A stretch of DNA of 64,000 bases from Salibacterium lacus (GCF_042684865.1 NZ_JBHUML010000005.1:507608-571607); one strand, 5' to 3'; positions 7,844 through 17,219 are shown, counted from the stretch's first letter. Notes: generated by a model not told the origin, from the sequence alone. Numbers and translations: made by a program.

Positions 7844-9382
7844 TTACTCCCACTCAATCGTGGAAGGCGGCTTGGACGTGATATCATAAACAACCCGGTT
7901 CACATGCTGGACTTCGTTCACAATTCTCGTGGAAATGGATTCAAGCACGTCATACGGGATTCTGGCCCAATCCGAGGTCATGCCGTCCACCGACGTTACC
8001 GCACGGACGCCGACCGTATAATCATAGGTCCTCGCATCTCCCATAACGCCAACGCTCCGCATATCCGGAAGGGCGGTGAAATACTGCCAGATCTCCCGGT
8101 CAAGCCCGGCGTTACTGATTTCTTCTCTCAGGATAGCATCCGACTCGCGCACAATTTCAAGCTTCTCTCCGGTAATTTCACCGAGCACCCGGATACCAAG
8201 TCCCGGCCCCGGAAACGGCTGGCGCCACACAATCTCATCGGGAACGCCGAGTTCGGTTCCAAGTTGGCGGACTTCATCTTTAAATAATGTATTCAGCGGT
8301 TCAATAAGATCCATATTCATGTCTTCGGGGAGCCCGCCGACGTTATGGTGGGACTTAATCGTCTGGGCGGTGTCCGTGCCGCTCTCAATAACATCGGTAT
8401 AAAGCGTTCCCTGCGCGAGAAAGTCCATGTTTTCGAGTTTTTCCGCTTCGTCTTCAAACAGGTAGATGAACTCATTGCCGATTATTTTCCGCTTTTCTTC
8501 CGGATCGGAGACCCCGTCCAGTTTCGTCAGAAAACGGTCCTGCGCATCAATTTTTACCATGTTCATGTTGAAGTCGCCCGCAAAGGTGTCCATTACACTT
8601 TCCGCCTCGCCTTTGCGGAGAAGCCCGTGGTCGATGAACATGCATGTAAGCTGGTCACCGATGGCCTGGTGGATTAACGCTGCGACCACAGAAGAGTCCA
8701 CCCCGCCGCTCAGCGCGCAGAGTACGTTTTTGTCCCCTACCTGTTCGCGGATCAAGGCGGTCTGCTCTTCTACGAAATTGCTCATCGACCATTCTCCGGC
8801 ACAGCCGCAGATCGTAAAAGCAAAGTTCTCCAGAATAGCATCGCCGTGCTCGGTATGGCGGACTTCCGGATGAAACTGTACGCCGTAAATACCGCGTGCT
8901 TCATCACTCATCCCCGCCACCGGGCAGGAGGCATTGCCGGCGTCGGTTTGAAATCCTTCCGGTGGTGTTGTAATCAGGTCTCCGTGGCTCATCCAGACCG
9001 TCTGCTCGTTTGAAAGGCCCTGATAAAGCGCGGAGCTGTGCTTTACCTGAAGTGCTGCCTTTCCGTATTCGCGGTGATTCGATGCTTCCACCCGGCCGCC
9101 GTAGTGCTGTGTCAACAGCTGCATGCCGTAGCAGATTCCAAGAATCGGAATCCCGAGTTCATAAATGGCCGGATCGGCAGCCGGGGCTCCTTCGGCATAC
9201 GCACTGCCGGGGCCGCCGGAGAAAATAATACCCGACGGCTCCATCTCTTTCAGCTGCTGCGCCGTGACAGATCCCGGATGCAGCTCACTGTAGACACCAA
9301 GGTCTCTGATGCGGCGGGTGATCAGCTGATTGTATTGACCGCCGAAGTCAAGAACGACGATCTTCTCCGTTTCGTTTGACAT
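7844..9382 (-). CDS. guaA: GMP synthase (glutamine-hydrolysing)
   Basis: A 512-residue GuaA that converts XMP, glutamine and ATP to GMP. The N-terminal class I amidotransferase domain (about 1-195) has the nucleophile Cys 84 in GICYGMQ and the His 171/Glu 173 pair in FHPEVRH. The ATP-pyrophosphatase domain follows with SGGVDS at 225-230. The C-terminal dimerisation domain ends in the conserved KPPSTIEWE. Start ATG 9382 gives the usual family length; the frame stays open another 21 codons upstream, but those would run into the riboswitch terminator. It is preceded by its own guanine aptamer and lies beside pbuG, as in B. subtilis. Confidence 0.97.
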   Translation of the reverse strand: MSNETEKIVVLDFGGQYNQLITRRIRDLGVYSELHPGSVTAQQLKEMEPSGIIFSGGPGSAYAEGAPAADPAIYELGIPILGICYGMQLLTQHYGGRVEASNHREYGKAALQVKHSSALYQGLSNEQTVWMSHGDLITTPPEGFQTDAGNASCPVAGMSDEARGIYGVQFHPEVRHTEHGDAILENFAFTICGCAGEWSMSNFVEEQTALIREQVGDKNVLCALSGGVDSSVVAALIHQAIGDQLTCMFIDHGLLRKGEAESVMDTFAGDFNMNMVKIDAQDRFLTKLDGVSDPEEKRKIIGNEFIYLFEDEAEKLENMDFLAQGTLYTDVIESGTDTAQTIKSHHNVGGLPEDMNMDLIEPLNTLFKDEVRQLGTELGVPDEIVWRQPFPGPGLGIRVLGEITGEKLEIVRESDAILREEISNAGLDREIWQYFTALPDMRSVGVMGDARTYDYTVGVRAVTSVDGMTSDWARIPYDVLESISTRIVNEVQHVNRVVYDITSKPPSTIEWE

Positions 9383-9444
9383 GTCCCCAATCACCTTTCT
9401 CCTGTTAAGTAAAGTATAAAAAACCGGAACCCATCTCCGGATCA

Positions 9445-9499
9445 AGAAAAACGAAGACAGATTCCGGGATATACGTATCTCCGGTTATCCTGTCTTCGT
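9445..9499 (-). terminator. Riboswitch terminator in the guaA leader, overlapping P1
   Basis: A long hairpin with a 10-bp base (ACGAAGACAG at 9499-9490 with CTGTCTTCGT at 9459-9450), an inner CCGG/CCGG helix and a T-run (9450-9446). Its 5' arm contains ACGAAG, the 3' strand of the aptamer's P1, so P1 and terminator cannot both form fully. Confidence 0.88.
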
Positions 9500-9553
9500 A
9501 GTCCAATCTGAAACGACCGGGTAGAAACTCTTTCACTTGAAAGATATACGAAG
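9494..9553 (-). promoter_or_regulatory. guaA: Guanine-class riboswitch upstream of guaA
   Basis: Minus-strand aptamer: P1 CTTCGTA/TACGAAG (9553-9547 with 9500-9494), P2 CTTTC/GAAAG, J2/3 AGTTTCTACC, P3 CCGGTC/GATTGG, and J3/1 ACT, whose C specifies guanine. The loops are shorter than usual but all core segments are present. B. subtilis guaA lacks such a leader as far as I recall. The overlap of P1 with the terminator suggests ligand-induced read-through, the opposite of the usual guanine switch. Confidence 0.88.
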
Positions 9554-9584
9554 GAAAGTTATCTACTGCTGAAACATGCCTATT

Positions 9585-9614
9585 ATTTTAGCAGTCCGCC
9601 TGTGAAACGGTCAA
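9585..9614 (-). promoter_or_regulatory. Sigma-A promoter of guaA
   Basis: TTGACC (9614-9609) and TAAAAT (9590-9585) with an 18-bp spacer, 31 nt before the aptamer P1. The -35 overlaps the stop codon of yebA, so guaA can be transcribed independently of the upstream operon. Confidence 0.7.
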
Positions 9615-11770
9615 GTTCCAATGCGGTGTACCATTTTCGCCCAGACAGCAGTGATATGATCCCAGTTTTCTTTTTGGGGCTTCCCGCCGTAATGGATTTT
9701 TTCATACTCGTGAACGAGCGTACTCATATCGTTGACCGTAAACCATTCATCCATCCGCTTCCCGTATTCACGGAGCGTTTCGCCGTCACGCCGGCCGAAT
9801 CCGGCATGGCGCAGGAGACGCAGGAGCGAATGAAAGGCTTTCGTGAAAGAAGCCGCGTCTTTTGTATGCCGGAACCGAAGCAGCATCCCTTTTTTCACGA
9901 GCGTAAAACGGAAGATGTACAGAAGAGCGGCAAAGACGAAGGCACCACCTGCGATAAACGGCCACAGCGGCAAAACGGAGGATGAAGCAGCAGCCTGCGT
10001 ATCGTTTTCTTCCTGGTTCTGCTGTTGTTCTTCCTCTTCTGTATCCTGCTGTTGTTCCTGCTGTTCCTCGCTTTCCGGCGTTTCGTTATTTTCTTCTGTA
10101 TTCTGCTGCCGGGAGTAATCAAATTCCGAGGCAAACCCTCTTGTCGGCTCAAATGGAACCCAGCCCGTACCCGGAAAATAAACCTCAACCCAGGAGTGGG
10201 CATTGGCGCTCGTTACTTCGTAAACGGTGCTGTTCTCCCCGGCCTGGGATTCACTCCCTTTTGTAAAACCTTTCACCCACCGTGTTGGAATACCAACCGT
10301 ACGGAGCATAACTGCCATGGAGGTGGAAAAATTATCGCAGTAGCCGCGCTGCGTATCAAACAGAAACTGCTCCACGTAATCCTGCCCTTGTTCCGGGACT
10401 GCGATATTGGAGGTATCATACGTGAATTCCGGGCTGTTCAAATAACGTTCCACGGCCCGCACCTTGTCGTACCGGTTATTCTCACCGGATGTCATCTCTT
10501 CGGTCTGCTCCTGGATGGAGGAAGGGAGATCATCCGGAAGACCGAGATAGTAATCCTCGATGTACTGCGGGTCATTCGTCGATGCACTCTGCATTTGTTC
10601 AACAGAAAATTCAGGGTATCCATACGTAAGCTCATAGCGTCTGGGCGTAACGGGTTCCCCTCCGGACATCGTCGATGCTCTGCCGGTATGCCGATCCACC
10701 TCAAGAGACACATCCCCATTTGGAACGTCTATATTCTGAAGACTTCCGGGATAAAACGCGAAGTCAAACGAGCCGGCATGTTCTTGTGCTATCTGCACCG
10801 TAACGTTCTGCTGAGCGGTCTCCACCGAATCATCATAAAACCCACTGGTGGAGGAAGGCCGTTCCGGAGTATCCGATACCCAGCCGCTTCCGGTATACAC
10901 GTTCTTCGACTCTCCGCGCCAGTATCCTACTTCTCCTCCTGAAGCGGTGAATACAGGGGTCTCATCCATCTCAAAGCCGCCGCCGAGCTGTTCATCATTT
11001 TCACCGTATCCGATTTTCTGTACGGTTTCACCGCCGCTTCCGGCAGGCGTTTCAATTCCTGCCGTACGTTCCATGAACGGTACCGGGTCCGGCCACTGCG
11101 GCTCCGCCTTTGGCAGAACAAGTCCGACAGCCGTCGAACATGCGAGCAGAAACAAAGCCAGCATCGTCCAGCGGAACCACACCAATCTCGACTGCACCGC
11201 ACCGGGGTAATAATAGACGAGGCGGTCCCACTGCAGAAGCGCCATCAAAATAAAACCGAGAACGAAAACCCGGATAACCGCCGTGGTACCGTCATAGACG
11301 AAAAAGGTATCCATCACCCCGATATAGATGACAGTAAACAAAAAGAAGAACAGAATCCGCCTGGCCTGCACGATCCAGAAATACAAAAGATAGCTCATAA
11401 TAGACAAAAGCAGCATAAATAAAAAGCTCCGGAACATATCACTCAGGCCGTACCAGCGGCCCTCCAGCATATAACTGATATTCGTGGTCCCTTCTATGTA
11501 TAGAGCCTTCCACCACTGCGTGCTGAACAACGTCTCATCAAGAAAGATGGAATGAATGCTGAATAACATGCCCCCTGCCATCAAAAGCAGAGCGGCCCAC
11601 CACGGGAACTGTAAAAACATAACCAGAAAGAAGAAACCCGCCGATGCCATAAAGACCGGAACGTATCCGGTGTTTGTCACTTCCGGAAGAGGGATCAGCC
11701 ATTCCATCAACAGAAGATACCCGATCATATACATTAAAAATATTTTTGGTGTCTGTTTTGTCCGCTGCAC
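9611..11770 (-). CDS. yebA: Membrane transglutaminase-like protein (YebA family)
   Basis: A 719-residue membrane protein. About six helices occupy residues 10-215 (TgpA/DUF3488-like), then an extracytoplasmic transglutaminase-like domain with Cys 478 in RGYCDNFS and His 525 in NAHSWVEVY, a low-complexity Glu/Gln linker at about 550-590, one more helix near 600-620, and a cytoplasmic DUF4129-like tail. The third catalytic position reads FEPT. Start GTG 11770 follows AAGGAGG. It is the last gene of the yeaC-yeaD-yebA operon, the conserved MoxR/DUF58/transglutaminase trio; related trios are linked to cell-envelope or secreted-protein maturation, but the substrate is unknown. Confidence 0.9.
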   Translation of the reverse strand: MQRTKQTPKIFLMYMIGYLLLMEWLIPLPEVTNTGYVPVFMASAGFFFLVMFLQFPWWAALLLMAGGMLFSIHSIFLDETLFSTQWWKALYIEGTTNISYMLEGRWYGLSDMFRSFLFMLLLSIMSYLLYFWIVQARRILFFFLFTVIYIGVMDTFFVYDGTTAVIRVFVLGFILMALLQWDRLVYYYPGAVQSRLVWFRWTMLALFLLACSTAVGLVLPKAEPQWPDPVPFMERTAGIETPAGSGGETVQKIGYGENDEQLGGGFEMDETPVFTASGGEVGYWRGESKNVYTGSGWVSDTPERPSSTSGFYDDSVETAQQNVTVQIAQEHAGSFDFAFYPGSLQNIDVPNGDVSLEVDRHTGRASTMSGGEPVTPRRYELTYGYPEFSVEQMQSASTNDPQYIEDYYLGLPDDLPSSIQEQTEEMTSGENNRYDKVRAVERYLNSPEFTYDTSNIAVPEQGQDYVEQFLFDTQRGYCDNFSTSMAVMLRTVGIPTRWVKGFTKGSESQAGENSTVYEVTSANAHSWVEVYFPGTGWVPFEPTRGFASEFDYSRQQNTEENNETPESEEQQEQQQDTEEEEQQQNQEENDTQAAASSSVLPLWPFIAGGAFVFAALLYIFRFTLVKKGMLLRFRHTKDAASFTKAFHSLLRLLRHAGFGRRDGETLREYGKRMDEWFTVNDMSTLVHEYEKIHYGGKPQKENWDHITAVWAKMVHRIGT

Positions 11771-11784
11771 AGCAGGTCCTCCTT

Positions 11785-12975
11785 CTAGGACGTTAAGTCA
11801 AAGGCGTTGTCCTCCATCCATACATAAGTCGTGACCGCCCCGCTTCCCCGGAGCTTATCCATACGGATCCGCTCCTGCTCGTCCATCGCATCACGTCCAC
11901 AGAACGCAATGACCAGCTCATTGCGGTTCTTCAATACCTGCTGCAGTTCTTCCATGCGCTGTACTGACATGGCAGAGGTAATATAAAGTAGGGAACGTCC
12001 ATGAAACGGCTGCCGGAAAAACGCCGCTTCATCAAACGAAACGCTGCCCGGTTCCAATTTCGCCAGTTCCTGATAGATGCTTTGGAAATGGGCCCGTTTC
12101 GACTCTTCCTCGAGCAGCACCTCTTCTCCAGTGGAAAAACCCAACCCGGTCGGCACCCCTTTTTTATAGCAGTAATCCGTGAAGGAGGCGGCAAACTCAA
12201 TCCGTTCCTCCAACGCATCCCTGCCCTTTTCCATCGTGTTATCGAGGATGACGAGATGACCCTGTCCTTCCTGCGATTCAAATTCCTTTGTCACCAGCTT
12301 GCCGGCCCGGGCGCTGACTTTCCAATCGACACTTGTCATTTTGTCGCCTGGTATATAATCCCTTACACCGGCGACAGAATAACTCTGATCCATCATTCTT
12401 ACAGCGGAAGGAGTGGTTTCCTGATTCTCATTGCGCAGGCCGTTCCACCGCTTCAACAGCCGGAGACGGGGAAGCACCGTTACAGGCTGGGAAAGATCAA
12501 CTTCATACTCCTTGGTAATAAATCCAAATAAATCCCCTGCTCTGAGCATGACGGTGGAAAACCAGTACTCGCCCCGGCGTCCGCCCCGGATCTCATAGGA
12601 GTGCGACAGAGACCTCGCTGGAGAGAGAAAAAAAATAGTACCGGCATCCTGCCCCAGTCCTTCAATCCCGGACGGAACATTATCCTCCACACTTAAGAAC
12701 AGAAATGGAAAAGGTAGTTTTTTTTCAACATGAAGGGTTACCTCCATGCTTTCATTGTGGGACAGCATCGTACGGCTGACGTTTCTTGTTACCCGGAGAA
12801 GGCGGAGCGGATAAGCGATAAACAGTGCATTTAGAATCACAGCCGACAGTACACTGTAAAAAAGAAACCAACTCACAAATCCACCCTGAAACATTGCATA
12901 GGCGTAAAGGACCGCCAAGACTGCAGCCAGCAGCAATGCTTTGCCCGTTTTTACAATTATTCGTCCCGGTCTCAT
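11785..12975 (-). CDS. yeaD: DUF58-domain membrane protein (YeaD family)
   Basis: A 396-residue protein with two N-terminal helices (about 8-28 and 30-50), a central beta-rich segment, and the DUF58 signature YIPGDKMTSVDWKVSARAG near residues 200-220, followed by a von Willebrand-A-like fold (LVILDNTMEKG). DUF58 proteins accompany MoxR ATPases and are thought to act with them on envelope clients. Its ATG immediately follows the TAA of the MoxR gene, so the two are translationally coupled. The start has no separate strong ribosome site apart from sequence inside that gene. Function is inferred from family and context only. Confidence 0.9.
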   Translation of the reverse strand: MRPGRIIVKTGKALLLAAVLAVLYAYAMFQGGFVSWFLFYSVLSAVILNALFIAYPLRLLRVTRNVSRTMLSHNESMEVTLHVEKKLPFPFLFLSVEDNVPSGIEGLGQDAGTIFFLSPARSLSHSYEIRGGRRGEYWFSTVMLRAGDLFGFITKEYEVDLSQPVTVLPRLRLLKRWNGLRNENQETTPSAVRMMDQSYSVAGVRDYIPGDKMTSVDWKVSARAGKLVTKEFESQEGQGHLVILDNTMEKGRDALEERIEFAASFTDYCYKKGVPTGLGFSTGEEVLLEEESKRAHFQSIYQELAKLEPGSVSFDEAAFFRQPFHGRSLLYITSAMSVQRMEELQQVLKNRNELVIAFCGRDAMDEQERIRMDKLRGSGAVTTYVWMEDNAFDLTS

Positions 12976-13932
12976 TTACTGCACCATTTCCTTACCGGCA
13001 AGCGGGACACGCAGTGTAGATAGAATATCACGAATCACATCTTCCCCGTCTTTTTCCACCATCTGCAGATCCGAGCGCAGGATAATGCGGTGGCTCAGCG
13101 CAACAGGTGCAAGATGTTTAATATCGTCGGGAACAACGTACTCCCGCCCCTTTAAAAAGGCAAAAGCCTGCGAAGCTTTCATAAGGGCAATGGATCCGCG
13201 CGGACTGACGCCGAGCTGTACATCCCGGTGGGTTCTCGTTTCATTCACGATGGAAAGGATGTACTGTTTCACAGAATCATCCACATACACAGACGAAACC
13301 TGCTTTTGCATCTTGAGAATGTCTTCCAGACTAAGCACCTCTTGCAGTTCCTGGATTGGGTGGTTCTGCTCCACTCTTTTCAGCACACTGAGTTCTTCTT
13401 CGTATGTCGGGTAGCCCATCTTCAGCTTAAACAGAAAACGGTCCAGCTGCGCCTCCGGAAGCGGATACGTGCCTCCGTATTCGATCGGATTCTGGGTTGC
13501 CATCACAAAAAAAGGCTGCTCCAGATCGCGTGTCTGCCCGTCGATTGTCACACTTCCTTCTTCCAGGGCTTCCAAGAGCGATGACTGTGTTTTCGGCGAC
13601 GTCCGGTTGATTTCATCTGCAAGTACCACATTGGACATCACCGGTCCCGCCCGGAATTCAAAAGACTGCGTTTTCTGGTTATATATCGACACCCCGCTTA
13701 CATCAGAAGGCAGTAAATCCGGTGTGAACTGAATTCTTTTAAAATCTGCTCCAATGGAACGGGCAATCGCCCTTACCATCATCGTTTTTCCAACCCCCGG
13801 CACATCCTCAAGCAGAACGTGCCCTCCCGCAAGCAGGGCGGTCAAGCTCAATTCTATTTCTTCGCGCTTGCCTACAACGACGCGTTCTATGTTCTCTATC
13901 ACTTGCTGCAGTCCGGAACGTTCCGTCTCCAC
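12976..13932 (-). CDS. yeaC: MoxR-type AAA+ ATPase (YeaC family)
   Basis: About 318 residues. Walker A DVPGVGKT (about 43-50), Walker B VVLADEINR (102-110), sensor-1 region ATQNPIEYGGTYPLPEAQ, arginine-finger LDRFLFK, and a C-terminal lid with SPRGSIAL. MoxR ATPases act as chaperones for partner metalloprotein or envelope complexes. GTG 13932 is preferred because GGGAGG lies 7 nt upstream; ATGs at 13947 and 13938 are possible but sit too near the ribosome site. It heads the yeaC-yeaD-yebA operon, whose order matches B. subtilis. Confidence 0.9.
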   Translation of the reverse strand: METERSGLQQVIENIERVVVGKREEIELSLTALLAGGHVLLEDVPGVGKTMMVRAIARSIGADFKRIQFTPDLLPSDVSGVSIYNQKTQSFEFRAGPVMSNVVLADEINRTSPKTQSSLLEALEEGSVTIDGQTRDLEQPFFVMATQNPIEYGGTYPLPEAQLDRFLFKLKMGYPTYEEELSVLKRVEQNHPIQELQEVLSLEDILKMQKQVSSVYVDDSVKQYILSIVNETRTHRDVQLGVSPRGSIALMKASQAFAFLKGREYVVPDDIKHLAPVALSHRIILRSDLQMVEKDGEDVIRDILSTLRVPLAGKEMVQ

Positions 13933-14150
13933 TTTCATTCCTCCCATTTCCTCTGCTGATGCCCTACGTTCTTTCTTTCATATTATCACAAATGGGAAGG
14001 GTTTGTGGGCATGATAATCTTTTTCCGGGTTCTGTCATTTCCAGTATATTTCTTTCCAGATATTCTTTTCAATCGGATCTTATTTATAGTAACATTTTCC
14101 TTGTTGATGTTTTTAAAGGAATTTTCAGGAAAAAATAGAGGAGAGATTCG

Positions 14151-16499
14151 ATGGATGATCAAAGACGGTACCGGCACCGCTATGCCAAGTTATCCCTTGC
14201 CGCCGTCCTCGGTTTGTCCTGGGCTGCAGGCGCAGAGACCGGTCAGGCTGCTTCTGAGGACGAAAGGAAAGTGACCATTAATGCAGAAAACAGTCATTCC
14301 ACCATTTCAGAGGAAAGCAGGCAGGTCAGTACCAGTGAAGCTGATCCCGCAGATGCCGAAATCACAAAGGATGAAGCCGTGGAAAAACTCAGAACTGTTC
14401 TTCCGGCACTTGAAGAAGCTGAAGTTCAGCAGATAGAGCTCCACCGCGATTCAGGCACACTAAGCGGCAGCGGACAGCTTGAATGGGATGTACGATGGGA
14501 ATACAGCGAAGGCAGTTCCAGCTACGGTTTTTCAGGAATTGTGAATGCGGTGACAGGAGACGTTATCCGTGCAAGCATTCTCGGCCCGATGAACGAAGAC
14601 ACAAAGGCGTATTACCCTCCGGACATTTCTGAAGAAGAAGCTGCTGCTAAAGCAGAAGAAGTAATCAAAACCGCGGTTCCATCCGTGGATATCGAGCAGC
14701 TCAAGCGTGAGGGGAATACGACAACACCCCTTGAATCTCTGTTTGGAGACGTCGGATACACCATGAATTATGTCCCATACATAAACGGCGTTCCTGCTTC
14801 AGAACAAGCGATCCAGGTAGGCATTAACGGAGCCGGTGAGGTGACGAGCTTTTCCAACACCACCTCCCCTTCAGCAGAGTATCCGGAATCCGAACCCGCA
14901 GTCACAAAAGAGGAAGCCCTTTCTACGTTTCAGGATAATGTCAATATAAGATTGGCTTACTACACTTCCCCTTCAAGAGCAGAGGAAGAAGTGTTTCTTG
15001 GGTGGGGACCAGCCCCCGCAAACAATCCCATGTACATCGATGCAGCTGCAGATGAATTCCTGGACCGCCAGGGAAAACCATACGAGCAAACGGACCGTTC
15101 CTTTGAGGAACTCAACGCAGCCTCTACGTATGAACCACTGGAAACAGGAGAAGACGGTTCCATCTCCGAATCTCAGGCTGTTAGCGTTGTACAGCAGCAG
15201 ATGGATAAACTGAAAGACCGTGAACCGGAGCAGGCTTCTCTTCGGCAGCAGCCGGACAGGGACACCTCCTCCTGGCAGTTAATATGGCAGGGGCAGCAGG
15301 GAACGGCCGGTGCTATCCAGACTGAAGTAGATGCTGCGACCGGACAGATTCTTACCATCAATCAATTCAGAGCAGGGGCCCCTCAAACAGGATCAGGGGA
15401 TGGAGAAGGAGTATCGGATGAAGCCTTGAAAGAAGAGGCCGTTTCCATTCTGTCCGCCCTGTACCCGGACGCCTCGGAACAATTTAAACTGGCTGATTCC
15501 AGCGGATCACCGGTTTCTGCCGCACAGAATATGAACAGATTTATGTTTCAGAGATTTGCCGGAGAGATTCCGGTGCAAAACGATCATATCACCATTACGT
15601 TGAACAACAGTGGAGAGCTGGTCGAATACCGCAGAAATCTGACGTCCAACCTTGAAGAAAAGATAGAAGGATTGTCCGATGAAATCGGAGAAGAAGCCGC
15701 AGCAGGAAAGTACTCGGACTCTATCAATGCGTCGCTTTCCTATCAGTCCTTTCCGGTCGGAACGCATGCCGGATCAGAAGAAACCGAAACGAAACTCGTA
15801 TATCAAAAACAGCTGTCCAGTCAATCGGTAGTAAGCCCTGTGGTGAATGCACAAACCGGGAACTGGCAATCACCCGTCCCGGCGGCCACAGGAATACCGG
15901 AGGAGAATGCTCCTCCTGCAAAGGACATCCAAGGCCATGAATCAGCGGATGCGCTTCAAACCTTAGTAAAATACAACGTGCTCACTCCAGATGCAGAAGG
16001 AAGTATCCACCCGGATGAAACACTCACTTACGGGGACTGGCTGCATATGGCAGCAAGTGCTGTCTCCCCAAGGTTTGACCGTTCCTCTTACAACGCAAAT
16101 GAAAGACGGGATGTGAAAGAAATATCAACGGACAGCCCTTCCTATGCTGTGGTTTCTTTCGCTGATGAACGAGAGTGGCTCGACAGCAGCCGTGACACGG
16201 TGGATCCTGATTCGGCGCTGACCCGTGAACAATTCGTTCAATCGATGGTCCGTATTCTCGGCTACGATCAGTTTGCCACCCACATGACAGACGAGACTCC
16301 GCCTTTCAACGATGCACAAGCCATCACAGATACCGGATCCATTAACGCCGCCCTGCAGCTCAATCTGATAGACAGCAGCAGAGACGCATTCGGACCTGAA
16401 AGGGAAGTAACAAGAGCTCAGGCAGCCGAACACATGATTAACATGGCCGACCTGCAGAGCAGCATTGACCAGGACATCGACAACCCTCGGACACCTTAA
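14151..16499 (+). CDS. Secreted YcdB/PepSY-like protein with C-terminal SLH repeats
   Basis: A 782-residue exported protein. An N-terminal signal peptide (basic start, hydrophobic LSLAAVLGLSWAAGA, cleavage near residue 33) is followed by several repeats of a YcdB/YcdC-PepSY-like module, each with the pattern 'ITKDEAVEKL...VDAATGQI' (about 60-140, 160-240, 340-410 and 430-590). The last 190 residues form SLH-like repeats (ALQTLVKYNVLTPDAEG, ALTREQFVQSMVRILGY, LQLNLIDS) that would hold it on secondary cell-wall polymer. The protein is strongly acidic. GAGGAGA precedes ATG 14151. Single gene with a strong terminator; ligand or protease-inhibitor role is a guess from PepSY. Confidence 0.85.
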   Translation: MDDQRRYRHRYAKLSLAAVLGLSWAAGAETGQAASEDERKVTINAENSHSTISEESRQVSTSEADPADAEITKDEAVEKLRTVLPALEEAEVQQIELHRDSGTLSGSGQLEWDVRWEYSEGSSSYGFSGIVNAVTGDVIRASILGPMNEDTKAYYPPDISEEEAAAKAEEVIKTAVPSVDIEQLKREGNTTTPLESLFGDVGYTMNYVPYINGVPASEQAIQVGINGAGEVTSFSNTTSPSAEYPESEPAVTKEEALSTFQDNVNIRLAYYTSPSRAEEEVFLGWGPAPANNPMYIDAAADEFLDRQGKPYEQTDRSFEELNAASTYEPLETGEDGSISESQAVSVVQQQMDKLKDREPEQASLRQQPDRDTSSWQLIWQGQQGTAGAIQTEVDAATGQILTINQFRAGAPQTGSGDGEGVSDEALKEEAVSILSALYPDASEQFKLADSSGSPVSAAQNMNRFMFQRFAGEIPVQNDHITITLNNSGELVEYRRNLTSNLEEKIEGLSDEIGEEAAAGKYSDSINASLSYQSFPVGTHAGSEETETKLVYQKQLSSQSVVSPVVNAQTGNWQSPVPAATGIPEENAPPAKDIQGHESADALQTLVKYNVLTPDAEGSIHPDETLTYGDWLHMAASAVSPRFDRSSYNANERRDVKEISTDSPSYAVVSFADEREWLDSSRDTVDPDSALTREQFVQSMVRILGYDQFATHMTDETPPFNDAQAITDTGSINAALQLNLIDSSRDAFGPEREVTRAQAAEHMINMADLQSSIDQDIDNPRTP

Positions 16500-17142
16500 A
16501 GACAAAGAGTCGGGGACAAAACCTCTAAAAGAAACGAAAAATGCCGAACGGTTTAAAAAAATCGTTCGGCATTTTTCGTTCCTGAGACAAGCCGCTGCGC
16601 CAACATGCTTTGCTTTCTCTCCAGAGTACAAGGGGGGACATCGATTCGCCGGGGCTCCACCGGATCAGCTGCCTGTCGAAACCGGCGGAGCCCGGCCGTT
16701 CCAGGTCTCTGATCACGACGCCGGCCGGTATAGCGCAGTATAAAGGCAGACAAAGGCATGGCGGATGTACGGGAGGTTTAGAACATGGAGGCGTTTGTGC
16801 GTGTCGTTCGGGATGGGTCGACGGGCGTTGTTCGTTGGGAATGGGTCCGAAGGCACTTCAGGAGGTGGTGCGTCCCCATAAACGTCGTTCGGCCCATCGC
16901 CTGAAGCACTTCAGTATATAGGGCTCCCCTCAAAACGTCATCAGACATGATTCATAAAGCACTTTAGAGGATTTCGTGCCCCTGTAAACGTCACCCGGGA
17001 ACCAATCTACGCTGCGTTCAGCGGGAAAAGGAAAAAAGGAACGAGCCGACACAGCCAAGAGTCCGCGCCGCTGCCTGAAAAGAGAAAGGAATCGTTCATA
17101 AGCCGGCGCGCCCTTCAACGTCATGGTCCGGTGGAAATACGT
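16500..17142. other. Gene-free, repeat-rich 640 bp
   Basis: After the terminator at 16535-16578 no credible gene is found up to the chemoreceptor operon. GC-rich imperfect inverted repeats are visible (GGGGCTCCACCGG at about 16648 against CCGGCGGAGCCC ending near 16692), the word GCCGGCCGGTAT recurs from 1.7 kb, and weak ACGTC-type repeats appear at 16933, 16987 and 17118. It looks like accumulated decayed repeat sequence. Confidence 0.5.
16535..16578 (+). terminator. Strong terminator after the YcdB/SLH gene
   Basis: A perfect 16-bp inverted repeat (arms 16535-16550 and 16563-16578) containing AAAAATGCCGAACG and its complement, so it carries T-runs for both directions. It starts 36 nt after the stop codon. 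Confidence 0.88.
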
Positions 17143-17174
17143 CACGGGCACCCCGCTTCTGCGGGGTGCCCGTG
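17143..17174. terminator. GC-rich 14-bp hairpin downstream of the chemoreceptor operon
   Basis: Perfect arms at 17143-17156 and 17161-17174 around a TTCT loop. It lies 46 nt beyond the chemoreceptor stop codon. No T-run follows on either strand, so it may be an RNA-stability or rho-type element instead of an intrinsic terminator. Confidence 0.5.
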
Positions 17175-17219
17175 ACTCGTGCTTTCCTGCGCCTATTTTA
17201 TTTTTGTACCAGACTCTTT

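Noticed and set aside
9383..9445. Extended N terminus of guaA
   Set aside because: The extra 21 codons overlap the riboswitch terminator and lack a ribosome site.
10025..10942. 305-codon plus-strand frame within yebA
   Set aside because: Antisense shadow of the transglutaminase gene without start signal or family match.
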